A stretch of 64,000 bases of DNA. Origin: Ailurus styani. Lineage: Eukaryota > Chordata > Mammalia > Carnivora > Ailuridae. A model generated the notes under the pieces. It did no database searches and was not told the DNA's origin. It saw nothing but the letters and a program-made list of their open reading frames with translations. Where the stretch lies: positions 1-64,000 of the forward strand of contig LNAC01000685.1 of NCBI GenBank assembly GCA_002007465.1, given 5' to 3'. Below are positions 22,300-33,312 of the stretch, one piece after another. Numbering within the stretch: position 1 is the first letter of the stretch; each line of letters begins with the position of its first letter. The translations under genes were made by a program, and so were the position numbers.

Positions 22300-22794
22300 A
22301 ATTTATGATCTGGGCATTTTGGGTATTGGGGCAGGCAGTGGGAGAGAGATTTTCATGGTCCTTGGGTCCCATGTGTTCTGCCTTAGAGAGAAGATTAGTA
22401 GGGCTTTGTGACTACAAGGAAATGGATAGCTTAAATCTTGAAACCCTTGGGACATAGGCTTTTGGTCTCTTTTGGTCTACACCAAAACAGTGATGTTGGA
22501 GTTTGTAATCTTGATGTTCACCGTCTGGTAACAGACATATTTGTGCCAGTTCATTTAGACTGAGGATTACCCACCCAAATGACTAAAATTTTTAGTCACC
22601 AGGGCTTAAAAAAAAAAAAAAAAAAAAGAGCCTACATGTATCCTATAAAATGTGTTCAGCACCTCTGCCCTTTCCTCTCCAAATGTTTTGGCCTTGTCAG
22701 GTACATGGTGTCTCCCCCACCACTGAGAAGTCCTTGACTATTGGAATATTATTATCATTATGTCAATATTTCCTTCCCCAGGATAGCCTATTCT
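22300..22794. other. Unique sequence with an A run
   Basis: A 22-base A run at about 22606-22627. No gene or repeat family recognised otherwise. Confidence 0.45.
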
Positions 22795-23135
22795 TTTTTT
22801 TTAATATATTTTAATTGGTATATAAATTACTTACAGTGAAATGCACAGGTCTTTAGAGTCAGTTTAATTAGTTTTGACATATTCACATCTGGATGTAACT
22901 CACAGAACATTTCCATTATTCCAGAAAGTTCCTTTGGGCTTCTTATCAGATAGTCCTCCTCCCCTTGGGAAAACCAATTATTTTGATTTCTACTAATGTA
23001 GATTCATTTTGCCTGTTTTAGAACTTCATACTATTAGGATCAAGCAGTACATATTCTTTTGTGTCTGAGTTCCTTTATTCAGCATACTGTTTTTGAAATT
23101 GATCTATCTGTCAATGACTGCCATGTTTGGGCAGA
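22795..23135 (-). mobile_element. Old LINE-1 fragment, antisense
   Basis: 'aattggtatataaattactt', 'acagtgaaatgcacaggtct', 'agttttgacatattcacatc' and 'agaacttcatactattagga' match antisense L1M 3'-end sequence. Diverged. Confidence 0.65.
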
Positions 23136-23242
23136 TGATCCTGTCCACAGGTTTCATACTTCAGTGGAAAGGGTCATTGCCATTTTTATCTGGGATCATT
23201 AAACTACTAGTTCCTACTTTGAGCAAGTGCCTGAAGATGAAA

Positions 23243-23538
23243 GAAACTTCCTACCTGGGGTGCCTGGGTGGGTCAGTCGGTGGAGGATCCGACTCAGTTC
23301 AGCTTAGGTCACGATCTTGGTCATGGGATCGAGCTGAGTCGGATTACAGACTCGGCTGGGAGTCTACTTGAGATCCTCTCCTTCTGCCCCTCCCCCGGCA
23401 CGCATGCTGTCTCTCTCCCTCTCAAATAAATAAACAAATCTTAAAAAGAAAGAAAGAAAAAGAAAAGGAAGAAAAGAAAGAAAAAGAAAGGAAAGAAAGA
23501 AAGGAAGAGAGGAAAGGAAGGAAGGAAACTGCCTACCT
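23243..23538 (+). mobile_element. CAN-SINE, rearranged copy with long GAAA tail
   Basis: Head 'ggtgcctgggtgggtcagtc' at 23258; tail AAATAAATAAACAAATCTT followed by an 80-base (GAAA)n-like purine tract to 23524. Target duplications GAAACTTCCTACCT (23243-23256) and GAAACTGCCTACCT (23525-23538) differ at one base. The body carries an 11-base inverted repeat, ATCCGACTCAG at 23287 and CTGAGTCGGAT at 23334, not seen in the other copies in this window. Confidence 0.92.
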
Positions 23539-24149
23539 AGAAAGTGTGCTCCGGGGCTGGGTGTGAGATACACTTCTTTCTCTCTAGTACTTGGAAGATA
23601 CTTTTCATTGGAAGTATTTTTACATACAGCCTTAGGTCTCATTGAAACAGTTCTATTAACTACTGTACTTCAGGGGGTGTTCTTTGTTGAGTCTTCTGTG
23701 GGCTGGCTAGGATACCTAGCCTTTGTGCAGAATGGAGCTCCTATTTGACTTGCAAATAAACCCAGCTAGTTGAAAATGAAGGGATGCCTTGATTCTGGTT
23801 TTCCTTGTCCTGGCACAGGGCCTCAGGTGTAAGTCTTAGCCATGGAGAATTTTCTAGACATGATGTACATACATGCTCTCTGGCTCACCTAATCCCAAGC
23901 AGCTTAGGTTTGGCTGGACTTGGTCCCACATTCAGTTAATTCTTGGGGCAGGTGTTGCACCTGTGGAGCTGCTTGGGCCTGGACCTTAGGCATAGCCCAG
24001 AAAGTCACCTTAGTACTTATTTAATTTTACTACTTTTGCTAGTGGTGCACTGTTAATTATTAATGTCCTATGCTTCATAATTGAAGATAACAATACTGCC
24101 CCAGGGGTTTTTAAGTTTATAGTTCCCTGAAGCAGTGCTTATGGACTTG
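23539..24149. other. Unique sequence, no gene seen
   Basis: No repeat or gene recognised. Confidence 0.4.
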
Positions 24150-24338
24150 TACAGTTACATTCTCTCACTTGGTTCTTAGACATCACATATTTTTAGAGCA
24201 TTGAATGCTCTTTTGGGTCATTTTTTCATAAGAGAAATGAAAATACATGCCAGAGAGCTTCACTGATTCATGAAAGTCACCCCACTAATTATTGTCAGTG
24301 GCCGGAAGACTGAGGTGGAGGACTCCTGCCTTCTAGAC
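24150..24338 (-). mobile_element. MIR-like fragment, antisense
   Basis: 'tctctcacttggttcttaga', 'gtcaccccactaattattgt' and 'gactgaggtggaggactcct' suggest antisense MIR; strongly diverged. Confidence 0.45.
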
Positions 24339-25589
24339 CAATATGTATATGTATTTAATCTTTGTGTAAATATGGAAGCCAGGATGGCTATGTATTATAG
24401 TAATTGATTTATGAGGTCCCACTGATAATATGTGGCCACTACATTCTTCATATATGGTTGATATTTGAAGCAGAGTTGGGTGTCTTGGTGAAAAGATAAT
24501 TTAACATGTCTCCAGTTAGTTACACTGTTTGACATTAAAAAAATTTCTGTGGTCAAGAAATTTAGGAATCATCTGTAGTTCAGTTCAAATGTATTATTTC
24601 TTGCTATTGGCCTTCTGTATTTGATAAATCCAAACTCTGATTCCTTAGCATTCAATCTTCAGGTGAAAGAGGGAGAGGAAGTTAACCCTTATCCCTGCTC
24701 AGGGTCCCAGGAGACCCTCGTGTTGATGCCTGTGAGAGCTGAACATATGTATGTGAGTGGAGGATGTGGCCTTCAGGGTTATGGATCTGCTGCTTGTTGA
24801 AGAAGTCGACCTTGGATGTGAAATAGAGGGTTTAAAAACCAGCTTTACCCAAGGGTTCAAAGCTAATGATTCCAAAGTGTTGACTATGGTATCAGAGTAA
24901 ATAATAGCAGGCTTTCGTAGTGTTTACTTAGCTTTGCAACTTACAAAGGAATTGCATGGGCTTCCGTCCACACCACATAGCTGGTTTGTATCAAAGCTCT
25001 CCATTTTGAAGCAACTTAAGTGATTTTGACCTTTTGTTTAGGTTGTGGGTCAACGCAGAAAGGAAGTTTTCTATAAACCACCATGATGTTTGTCTCAAAT
25101 TGGAATGGGCATGTCTTTGATTAGGATTCCTTTCATAACCAGGAATGGCGTCAACAGGCTGCCTGGAAGTGTCAAACAGGAGGGGCACCTGCCTCAAACT
25201 TGTCAGATGTTCACTTTCCTTATTTTGATAATCAAAGGCATGACAAATGATGTGAGATGTTTAATTACAGTTTAAATCATTCAAGTGAAGCATGTCCCAT
25301 TCAAATGTGCTTATTTTATTGCATTTTCATAAGCAGCTTTAGGTGTACTGATCTTATACCCAAGGGCTACTGTGGAATTTCTCAAACGGAGACATTTTTC
25401 TCCAGTTTCATCAAACAAGATAAGTTTGAACTCCTAATTGCAGGTAGTACCATTTTCAAAGAGGCTGGTACTATGTTCACACAAAATTAGCTACATGGCT
25501 TCTGCCCAGAGCTCATAAATAAAAACTGGTATAAAGTTAGCATACGGAGTATGCTGGATATTGTTATTATTCATTTCTCCAAATTCCTC
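24339..25589. other. Unique sequence, no gene seen
   Basis: Short frames on both strands overlap (24991-25197 minus, 25090-25275 plus) without domains. No repeat recognised. Confidence 0.4.
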
Positions 25590-25720
25590 CTGAGATGTGA
25601 GGGGAAGAAACGTACATACATTTCATCAAACCAATTTTACCAGTGTAGAACCTGCAGACCAACAAGCTCAAGCAATGTAGATTAAGTCCTCTAGTAGCAG
25701 CACTGGGACTGGGTCCTGAT
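25590..25720 (-). mobile_element. MIR-like fragment, antisense
   Basis: 'caaaccaattttaccagtgt' followed by 'caagctcaagcaatgtagat' and 'agcactgggactgggtcctg' fits antisense MIR weakly. Confidence 0.4.
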
Positions 25721-26349
25721 GGCCACAATATTCAGGGCACCAGGCCAGCCCCAACTGGACTGTCAAACCTTTTTATCCCGAGCAAAATGGCAGCTCTCCT
25801 TTGAGCCCCTCCATTGCCTTTAAGTCTTGTCACCACCCATTTAGGTTTATTCCCACCCCATTTCCTCCTCTCACCACATGCAAATACATTAGATACCAAG
25901 GGATTACCAACGTGGCATTTCTTCTGCAACTCCCCACATGTAACACTTTTCTTGACCTCTTCTCCCAACGGAGTTATACCTGTTCTGTGCCCTGTTTCCC
26001 CAGAACCAACCCCCATGACTTGATAAGTGAAAAGGAGAGAACAGCAGGGGTTCATGATGTCATGGCATCATGAATATTAGAGCCCCTCCTGAAGAGAAGA
26101 TGCCTTTCTTTTACGCCTTGAGTCAAAGCAAACCTATAGGCTTCATCCTAAACAGTCAAGACCATCTGGTATGGATAGTTGGTCCTGAATAAATAGTGAA
26201 TGAATGAACGAATGAAGGAATGAATAATTAGAGTCAAAGTGTTTATTTTAAAGGGAGAAATAAAGGCCCAGAGAACTAGAATAGCTGAGGTCCAAGCAGC
26301 AGAACAGAAAGTAAAGCCTGTTTTTCTAGAAGCCATTCTCTCTGTTATT
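25721..26349. other. Unique sequence, no gene seen
   Basis: Holds a short (GAATGAAT)n-like patch at about 26199-26226. Opposed frames at 25732-26055 (minus) and 25801-26073 (plus) cover the same bases and have no domain. Confidence 0.4.
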
Positions 26350-26580
26350 TCTCACTGACCTCCTTCAGGGTCGGTTCAGGTACTGTTTGTTCTAAGAAAC
26401 CTTCCAGAGAAACTTCACCCTCTCTTGTTCAATCTCCTGCTTCCCCTTGACCCAGTATTTTCTCTATACATCTTAGCACTTGATTCCACCAAATGCAGCT
26501 TTTTAACACCCTATTTTGCATTATTCACATCTATGCTCAATGCCTAGTATATAAAAAAAATACTAAGTGTTGTTGAAAAG
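26350..26580 (+). mobile_element. L2 LINE 3' UTR fragment
   Basis: 'ctcactgacctccttcaggg', 'aaaccttccagagaaacttc', 'ttgacccagtattttctcta' and 'catcttagcacttgattcca' parallel the sense L2 3' UTR (ctccttcaggtc, gaggccttccctgacc, catagcacttatcac). Confidence 0.6.
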
Positions 26581-26639
26581 TGAAATACAAATGTCTTCCA
26601 ACCTTTTAATACAGGAGTCTCTCCTCCTGAACAAAAAGG

Positions 26640-26755
26640 TAGACATCTGCCTCTTATTTTTGTTGTTTGTGTTTATGCAATTCACAAATGTGCCATAGGC
26701 ACATAGTAGGTGTTCAATGCAGATTTACTGAATATAATTGAATTTCCTGGTAGCT
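26640..26755 (+). mobile_element. L2/MIR 3' end fragment
   Basis: 'ggcacatagtaggtgttcaa' followed by 'tgcagatttactgaatataa' is the shared 3' terminus of L2 and MIR. Confidence 0.65.
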
Positions 26756-26799
26756 GAACAGCTAGACAGACCGGTGGATAGATATAAATTAGCAAAGCA

Positions 26800-27260
26800 G
26801 ATTTAAACCATGTGTTGATCATTGAAAAGTCGTTTCATTTTTAGCCAAGATAAATGCTTTTTTAATGTGTAAAGAAATCTATAATTTTCTGAGCTTTGAA
26901 TTAAAGCTCCTACTTCCCAGGTTTCCTGCCTGCTTCTGGCTGCTCTTAATGAGCTAATTTACCCCACCGAGGTGAGAGATTTCCTCTTGGGAAAGGGTTT
27001 AGATGTGCTTCTCTCACATCCAGGGCCCCAGAGCGTTTCCTTACAGGGCTTTAAACACTCTGAATGTATTTAAGAGAGAAGCCAAGAAACAAATCTGTTG
27101 TTTTAGCTTTATTTCTTGAGGCTCAGCGGCTCGGCTTTCCTCTCTTTGATCACACTCACTGGAGTGGCAGGCCTGGAGACTGTGCGGAGAAGGGCTGGGT
27201 CTCTTTAGGAAGCCCAGTTCAGGGGGACCCACCCAGCTCTACACAATGAAAATAAAGTTG
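26800..27260. promoter_or_regulatory. Repeat-free block, candidate conserved noncoding element
   Basis: Dense in transcription-factor-like words: 'tgctcttaatgagctaattt', 'gagctttgaattaaagctcc' (contains the partial palindrome GAGCTTTGAATTAAAGCTC), CTTTGATCACACT (TCF/LEF-like CTTTGAT). No repeat family recognised. Function and conservation are inferred, not measured. Confidence 0.3.
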
Positions 27261-28104
27261 TCAAGCCTTTGAGGTGGCTGTGCAGATTTATTCTTCCTGG
27301 GCAAAGTGGTAAGACATTTATATTTTTTGAAAATGCTTTGATGAACTTGATAAGGAAGCCCTGGTTTGAATGTGGAAAAACATTCTAGAGCTTTTTCCAC
27401 TGTTGAACTGGGTTCTCAACATTCATAGCAAAGCTTGACCTGTGGAAATGAACTTTCCCTTCAAATTAATGACAAGACCATAAAGGGAACCATCTGGGGA
27501 TCACAGAACACTGTTTTAGAATGTAAGCCTCCCTGAGACAGGAGGTCATAGAAACCTGCAGATCTTGACATCTTCTGCACACATTTCCTGGTCCTCAGCT
27601 GCCAACGAGTCTTCTGATTACTCTGTTACATCACTAAATATGGTTCCATTACTTCTATTACTTCTACCAGCTGAAACCATGGGAGATGCAGTTTTTAATT
27701 ATGCATATAATGGAAATAGTTTCTGTCCTTCCTAAGTTCAAGTGTTGTTTGTTGTGGAAGAAGTGTCACACACTGTTCTGAGTGTGTTTTGGTCACATTC
27801 AGGACTTGAGGGATCTAGAAAAGGAAATAGAAGCAGTTGTGAAATATCTTTCTCTTATATTCCAGAAAGTCCTTTCATCCAAGAAACATCTGCTAACATC
27901 CTTAAGATGGTGCTTTTAACATCCTTGAATTACTCAGGCTATGAGCTCCAGACCAAAAAAGGCATGGACACTGACCAGCTGGTAGTGGCAGACAATCTAC
28001 AGTCTTTGAGGGAGTTTCTTGGGAAAATCAGAAACATGTCCTTCAGTTTTGTTACTGGGACAGCCCTGTTTTGGGTTGCAACTGGCCATGTGGCTCAGTG
28101 GAGA
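27261..28104. other. Unique sequence, no gene accepted
   Basis: Includes most of a 156-codon plus-strand frame (27742-28212), the longest one free of low-complexity sequence. Its last third lies in a MIR and it has no recognisable domain, so I do not call it a gene. Confidence 0.4.
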
Positions 28105-28262
28105 GCCTATGGACTTATGACAGATAGAACCAAGTTTGAATTCCTTTGTGGGTACTTCTGTGTCACCTCAGGTATATTCTTAATTCTTTTTGCTCATTTA
28201 GCTCAAGTGTAAAATCAGGATAATTGCATTTCGCTGCTTGGAACGATTTAGGTTGTAAGGAT
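28105..28262 (+). mobile_element. MIR SINE fragment
   Basis: 'accaagtttgaattcctttg', 'gggtacttctgtgtcacctc', 'tgctcatttagctcaagtgt' and 'aaaatcaggataattgcatt' match the MIR order (gaatcc, gctgtgtgacct, cctcatctgtaaaatggggataat). Confidence 0.65.
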
Positions 28263-28679
28263 CAAAGCTAGGCTCAGGTTACACTGGAGATCAGGACTTA
28301 CTATAAGAGGCACAGGCATTTAAGGAAATGTAGCAAATGATCACCATGCAGGATATAGCAGCCCCTTCATAGGAGGCCCTGCCATATTCAGGACATAGTT
28401 TCTTCTCATCTCCTCATCTTCTTGTATCCCTCTCTTCTCTCTGCTTTCATTGCTTTTCCTTTTATTCTACTCCTATTGCTCTCTTTCCCTGCCCTTGTCT
28501 TGCATTCAAATCTCACCAACAGAGAAGAGCCCATGGAATCTGGTTACCACCCAAGAGGAAGCCATCTCTTGGTCATGCCCCACTTCCTCAGAGCTGGCTC
28601 AGGATCAAACCATCTGCAGTAGGTAGGCCAACAGAATCAGATGACATCAAACATGGCTATTTTGTTCAGTAGAGAACTG
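28263..28679. other. Unique sequence, no gene seen
   Basis: Pyrimidine-rich at 28400-28500. No repeat or gene recognised. Confidence 0.4.
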
Positions 28680-29145
28680 GGCTTGATAATCTCCACTTGC
28701 CCCTCCAGATCCATTCTCCATTCTTCTCTGCCTGGCTATGTGCCCTGGGGGCCAACCTCTGTAAGCTACATTGTGCTCCATTGTTGTCTTATTTCCTATT
28801 AGGTTTAACTAATGGGAAGCATTAGAAGGGCACCAGATGATACAAGAAAGAGAAGTTGGGTTATTTATTTTTCATTTCCCACCTGACTGTGGTCTTGATG
28901 GTGCCCAGTCTCTGTCCATCAGCCCCTCTACTATGGCTAGAACTCTCTCTACCATTTTATTACCAGTCCTCTTTCCCAGGCCTTACAGGATAATGGTTTC
29001 TCACTTATGCTGGATCCTGGGAGCTTTACCATCCCTAGTTGCTTCCCTTAACTTTGACCACAGTTTTTAAATAATCCCTTCGTTCAACCCCTATCAATAA
29101 AGCCTTTGAGTGGGTCATCTTACTTGATGGAACCTTGACTGTTAA
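28680..29145 (+). repeat. Probable old interspersed repeat, unassigned
   Basis: The 3' part 'ctggatcctgggagctttac', 'catccctagttgcttccctt', 'aacccctatcaataaagcct', 'ttgagtgggtcatcttactt' resembles a common mammalian repeat end that carries AATAAA followed by 'tttgagtgtgccatctg'. I cannot name the family with confidence. Confidence 0.4.
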
Positions 29146-29220
29146 AGAAAATTAGATGTTGGTGGATCTAAACATACCACATGCTGTCCAGGACAAATAC
29201 TCAACTTCAGGGGTAGTGGT

Positions 29221-29450
29221 AAGAATTAAATGTGCTGGGCGCCTGGGTGGCTCAGTGGGTTAAAACCTCTGCCTTCGGCTCAGGTCATGATCTCAGGGTC
29301 CTGGGATCGAGGCCCGCATCGGGCTCTCCGCTCGGCAGGGAGCCTGCTTCCTTCTCTCTCTCTGCCTGCCTCTCTGCCTACTTGTAATCTCTCTCTCTCT
29401 GTCATATAAATAAATAAAATCTTAAAAAAAAAAAAAGAATTAAATGTGCT
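29221..29450 (+). mobile_element. CAN-SINE, young, perfect target duplication
   Basis: Head GGGCGCCTGGGTGGCTCAG just after 29238, tail AAATAAATAAAATCTT plus A12. Perfect 16-base duplications AAGAATTAAATGTGCT at 29221-29236 and 29435-29450 bound the inserted 29237-29434. Intact A/B-box region. Confidence 0.97.
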
Positions 29451-30404
29451 TATGTTCTCAGGGGCTTAGTGTATCACAAGACTCAGTAACTTGAAGCTTC
29501 TATTATTATTTTGCCATGTTTGTGTGGAAGAAACTAATTAATACTATGTGTTTGGGAGACATAAAGTCCCTGTACATGTCCCATCTAGTTTCTTTTTCTA
29601 GTTTTTTCAATAACCTGAAAGAGGTCACTTCCAAGATAATGGGAATGATGCTAATAGGTTCCCAATGGCACAATGTTGAATTTTCTGAGGCAAATTCAAA
29701 GAGTTGGGACTATGACAAGGCTTTGTGGTATGTTATTTAAGGGTATTATATGGGGCAAATGTTGGTATTGCGTTATTAAAATGACATAATAGATTCTGAG
29801 AAGAGATATGAGGGGGGCATGGAGAGTGACTCACAGTGTAAAGGAACAAGGAATGTGGTGGCTCTTGCTGGATTTCTGCTGCTGTCCCTATGCAATAAAA
29901 AGTTCTGGGCAACCAAGAGTTGGTGACACAGTATCAGGAAAGAGATCACATTTAGAGCTATTTAGAAAAACCCTGAATTGTTCTATATGGAGGGATTCTC
30001 AGCATAGTTCAAGGGTCTTCTTGTACAGACAAGTAAACTGAGGCTTCGAAGCCAAATGCCTAGGTCAGGGACGACAAATGTGTGGTACATGTATGGCCAC
30101 TAGTTCTCCTATATCCCTGATCGCCATAAACAGTTGTCTATGGCACAGGTTCCCTTGTAGCTGAAACAAGACCTCCAATTCCTTTGACTGATGTGCTCTC
30201 TCTCTGAAACCTCTAAAGATTGGCAGCACCACCTCCACGTCCAGTTCCCATCCCCTGGAATAGAAGCAGTCTGTCACTCTTGGACCTAGGGTTTAGTGAT
30301 TATAACTCTGGTTAGTGATAGAGAAGAACAGTGCTGATTTTGTCTTTTAAATCTTGAGTTTTCAAGTTTCATAATTATACAGATTAGCTGAAATAAAGGC
30401 TTTT
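29451..30404. other. Mostly unique sequence, no gene seen
   Basis: Segment 30060-30290 ('gtgtggtacatgtatggcca', 'cctgatcgccataaacagtt') may be an old repeat but I cannot assign it. Frames are short. Confidence 0.35.
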
Positions 30405-31072
30405 TTTAGACTATGTCCACAGATTCAGTTTCCATGGTTTCAGTTACCCACAGTCAACCACAGTCTGGAAGCAGATGATCCTCCTTCTGATGTATTGTCA
30501 GGAGGTCAATAGCAGCCTAACATTATATCACAATACTTTCGTCACTCACCTCACTTAATCTCATCACAAAGGCATTTTATCATCTCACGTCATTCCAAGA
30601 AGAGTGAGTATAGTACAACGAGGTATTTTGAGAGAGAAACCATGTTCACATAACTTTTATTACAGTGTATTATTATTATTTATTATTAGAGGGAGAGAGA
30701 GTGCAAGTGAGCAGGAAGGAGAGTGGCTGAGGGAGAAGGAAAGAGAGAATCTTAAGCAGGCTTTACACTCAGCATGGAGCCTAGTGAGGGGCTCAGTTTC
30801 ATGAACCTGAGATCATGATCTGAGCTGAAATCAAGAGTCGGACACTCTTGAGTGACTGAGCCACCCAGGTGTCCCTATCATATATTATTACAATTGTTCT
30901 ATTTTATTGTTGTTAATCTCTTACCATACCCTATTTATAAATTAAACTTTATCATAGGTATGTGTGTTTTGGAAAAAACATAGTATATATAGGGTTTGGT
31001 ACCACCCATGGTTTTAGGCATCCACTGGGTGTCTTGGACTGCATCCCCTACTGATAAGAGAGGACAGCTGTA
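30405..31072 (+). mobile_element. Tigger-type DNA transposon remnant, split by a SINE
   Basis: Left end 'ttccatggtttcagttaccc', 'acagtcaaccacagtctgga'; right end 'ataaattaaactttatcata', 'aacatagtatatatagggtt', 'catccactgggtgtcttgga' and 'agaggacagctgta'. These are the ends of a nonautonomous TcMar-Tigger element (MER2-like) with the transposase region deleted. The CAN-SINE at about 30676-30880 sits inside it. Confidence 0.88.
30668..30890 (-). mobile_element. CAN-SINE, older copy nested in Tigger element
   Basis: Minus strand: right-hand head 'gagtgactgagccacccagg', body with 'gagatcatgatctgagctga', left-hand AT tail in TATTATTATTTATTATTAG. The target duplication is within TATTATTA at 30668-30675 and 30883-30890, its edges blurred by the repeat TTA units. 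Diverged from the young copies. Confidence 0.9.
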
Positions 31073-32204
31073 ATTCATAGTAAGCTGCAGCAGCAGGTGT
31101 GAGAGGAAAGGGAGTTGGGTGCCTATCTGTTCATTTAGCATTTGTCTGAAAGTTACCCAGGCTTATGATTTATTTCTTTTTCTTCTTTTTGCCACCTTCC
31201 TTTGGTCTATTTACCTGCCAATTAAGACCACACTGATAAGGCCAATTAGAGGAAACATAAATCAATCTCCTTTTCTCCTTGTTTGGCTAAAATGATTGGT
31301 AGGCTCAAAGTCTCTAGATTATTTGCTTCTAGTTTTAGTTACTCATTGTCATTTATCCATCACTCTGGTGAAAAACAGCATTGGTTTTAACAAACAGCTG
31401 TGCTCATTTATCCATGTGGCACATCATTCAGGCATTTGAAATGACCATGAAGATTTTCCTCTGCTTTCAGGGACCTGTGAGGTTGAACCATGTGAACTTC
31501 TTGATACTTAACTGTTTTTAAGATACAAAAATGGCAATTTCATATGGTTCCATCTAAGCCTTACCACTTTCCCTTTCACATTCTTATATAGAAATCCCTG
31601 AAAATAGAAGTCTGCAAATGTTAGAATTTAGGAGTTAACAGGATTGTTTTTTTTCTGAGTAATTATGTGACATTCAATAACGACGAAAGATATTTGTTGT
31701 CATTAGGTCAATGTCAGATCAAAAGAAGTCAACCCCATCAATCTCAGCAGTCTGGTTCATGCTGCTCAAAGATAAGACCTAGGCAAAATAGATGCACTCA
31801 ACAACTCCAGGGGGCACCTTTCACATTCCAGTTAATGTGTGCAATGGTTATGCAGTCAGGGGAGCGTCGTCTTCTTCCTCCAAGTTACCACCCTCTACAG
31901 TAAATGTTGGAAATATGGACCCCAAACACATAGATATTTAACCTAAGTGGATGTTGGCCAGATTCTCTATGGAGCCTCTGATATTAATGAGAAAAATAAG
32001 ACAGATATGAGGTAGTTTGAGGCATCTCAGACTGTCTGCTTATGGGCTATATAAGCCTTGTCAAAGGGTTTTGTTTAGAGTTTTATTTCACCTAGTTGTC
32101 TAAAACCCACCAATTGTATAGTGCTGTTATGTGTTTGAACCCCATGAAGATGGTTGTCATTTGGCTCTTAATTTAGATCTCTCAGTGATAGCAATAAGAC
32201 AGTA
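31073..32204. other. Unique sequence, no gene seen
   Basis: No repeat family recognised except a CTCF-like word at 31805-31818. No long open frame. Confidence 0.4.
31805..31818 (+). promoter_or_regulatory. CTCF-like motif
   Basis: CTCCAGGGGGCACC resembles the CTCF core CCACYAGGGGGCRC. Single-motif match only; occupancy unknown. Confidence 0.2.
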
Positions 32205-32425
32205 ATTAGGAACTTGACCTCTGGTCTCTGGACTTATAGGAATAGGGTTCTCAACCTAGCTTTACTACCTCTAGGGGTATGTGTAAGCAATTTACTTGGT
32301 CCTCAACCTCAGTTTTCCCACTTGTGTAATGGTGACAGTAACTGAGTATATTTCATAAGTTATTAGCTAATTCATTTAAAGTGTACCTAATACTGAAAAA
32401 TGTTGGTAGTTGTTATCGGTATGAC
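32205..32425 (+). mobile_element. MIR SINE
   Basis: 'aacttgacctctggtctctg', 'gtgtaagcaatttacttggt', 'cctcagttttcccacttgtg', 'taatggtgacagtaactgag' and 'attagctaattcatttaaag' follow MIR in sense. Confidence 0.75.
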
Positions 32426-32929
32426 ACTTCCCCAACATGCTTTGTAAAGTGAGGTGCACAGTTGTGCTCTGCCCAGATTGCTCTTACCTGCTGGGTGCAC
32501 CTAATGCCAGCATCTGCCAACAGCTTGAACCTTGACTTTCAGAAGGTTGCTTCTGGGCACTTGGAGCTACCTCACCACTGAAGAACTGTGAGGGCCTGGG
32601 CGTTTCCATTTCCTGCCAGCTCCAGCTTAGCCATTTGTAGCCAAGCGCCTACTGCGACTGTGAAAGCCCATCTCCACTGCCTTAATGCAGGACAGACTGA
32701 GCTGTAATTTAAGCTCTAGAGCTCCCCATGGGATCAGGCAGAGGCTGGAGATTTGTGGAGGAATTTCAGCCCTTGCTCAGTTTCTTCCCCTTTCCTGCCC
32801 ACTGAGTCCCTACCTGTTTTCTCCTGAAGGCCTTACTTCCTTATGGAAGTCACTGACACATGACGGCTCACCTCCTGAAATCTGCCCAGCTGCAGAGGGT
32901 GTTGTGTTTTGTCCACACCAAACGTTTGA
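32426..32929. other. Unique sequence, no gene accepted
   Basis: A 188-codon plus-strand frame (32685-33251) begins here but continues through an antisense MIR and into an antisense SINE, so it is not a gene. Confidence 0.4.
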
Positions 32930-33040
32930 GGTAGGAGTCCCATTTTACAGATATGGAAATGGAGGCTCAGGGGGCCACCCGACTCTCCAAAGTTCACTTG
33001 GTTGGTGGTTGTTCACAGCACCTGGACTCCTGCCTCCTGT
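32930..33040 (-). mobile_element. MIR fragment, antisense
   Basis: 'cccattttacagatatggaa', 'atggaggctcaggggg' and 'cacagcacctggactcctgc' match antisense MIR. Confidence 0.65.
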
Positions 33041-33090
33041 TGCTTTGTGCTGGGGGGCCAGCCCCTGTCCTCAAATTGTTTATCTCCATT

Positions 33091-33312
33091 TCCCCCAGTT
33101 TTTTTTTCTAAATATTTTTTTTAAAAGATTTTATTTATTTATTTTGCAGAGGGAGAGAGATCACAAGGAGGCAGAGAGAGAGGGGGAAGCAGGCTCCCTG
33201 CTGAGCAGAGAGCCCGATGCGGGCCTTGATCCCAGGACCCTGAGATCATGACCTGAGCCAAAAGCAGAGGCTTTAACCCACTGAGCCACCCAGGCGCCCT
33301 CCCCCAGTTTTT
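33091..33312 (-). mobile_element. CAN-SINE, young, antisense
   Basis: Minus-strand copy with head 'tgagccacccaggcgccc' at the right and 'aaaagattttatttatttat' at the left. Perfect 13-base duplications TCCCCCAGTTTTT at 33091-33103 and 33300-33312. Confidence 0.96.

Noticed and set aside
27742..28212. 156-codon plus-strand frame, the longest without low complexity
   Set aside because: No domain recognised, the last third lies in a MIR, and no splice sites or conserved start context support it.
32685..33251. 188-codon plus-strand frame
   Set aside because: Runs through an antisense MIR and an antisense CAN-SINE; no domain in the unique part.
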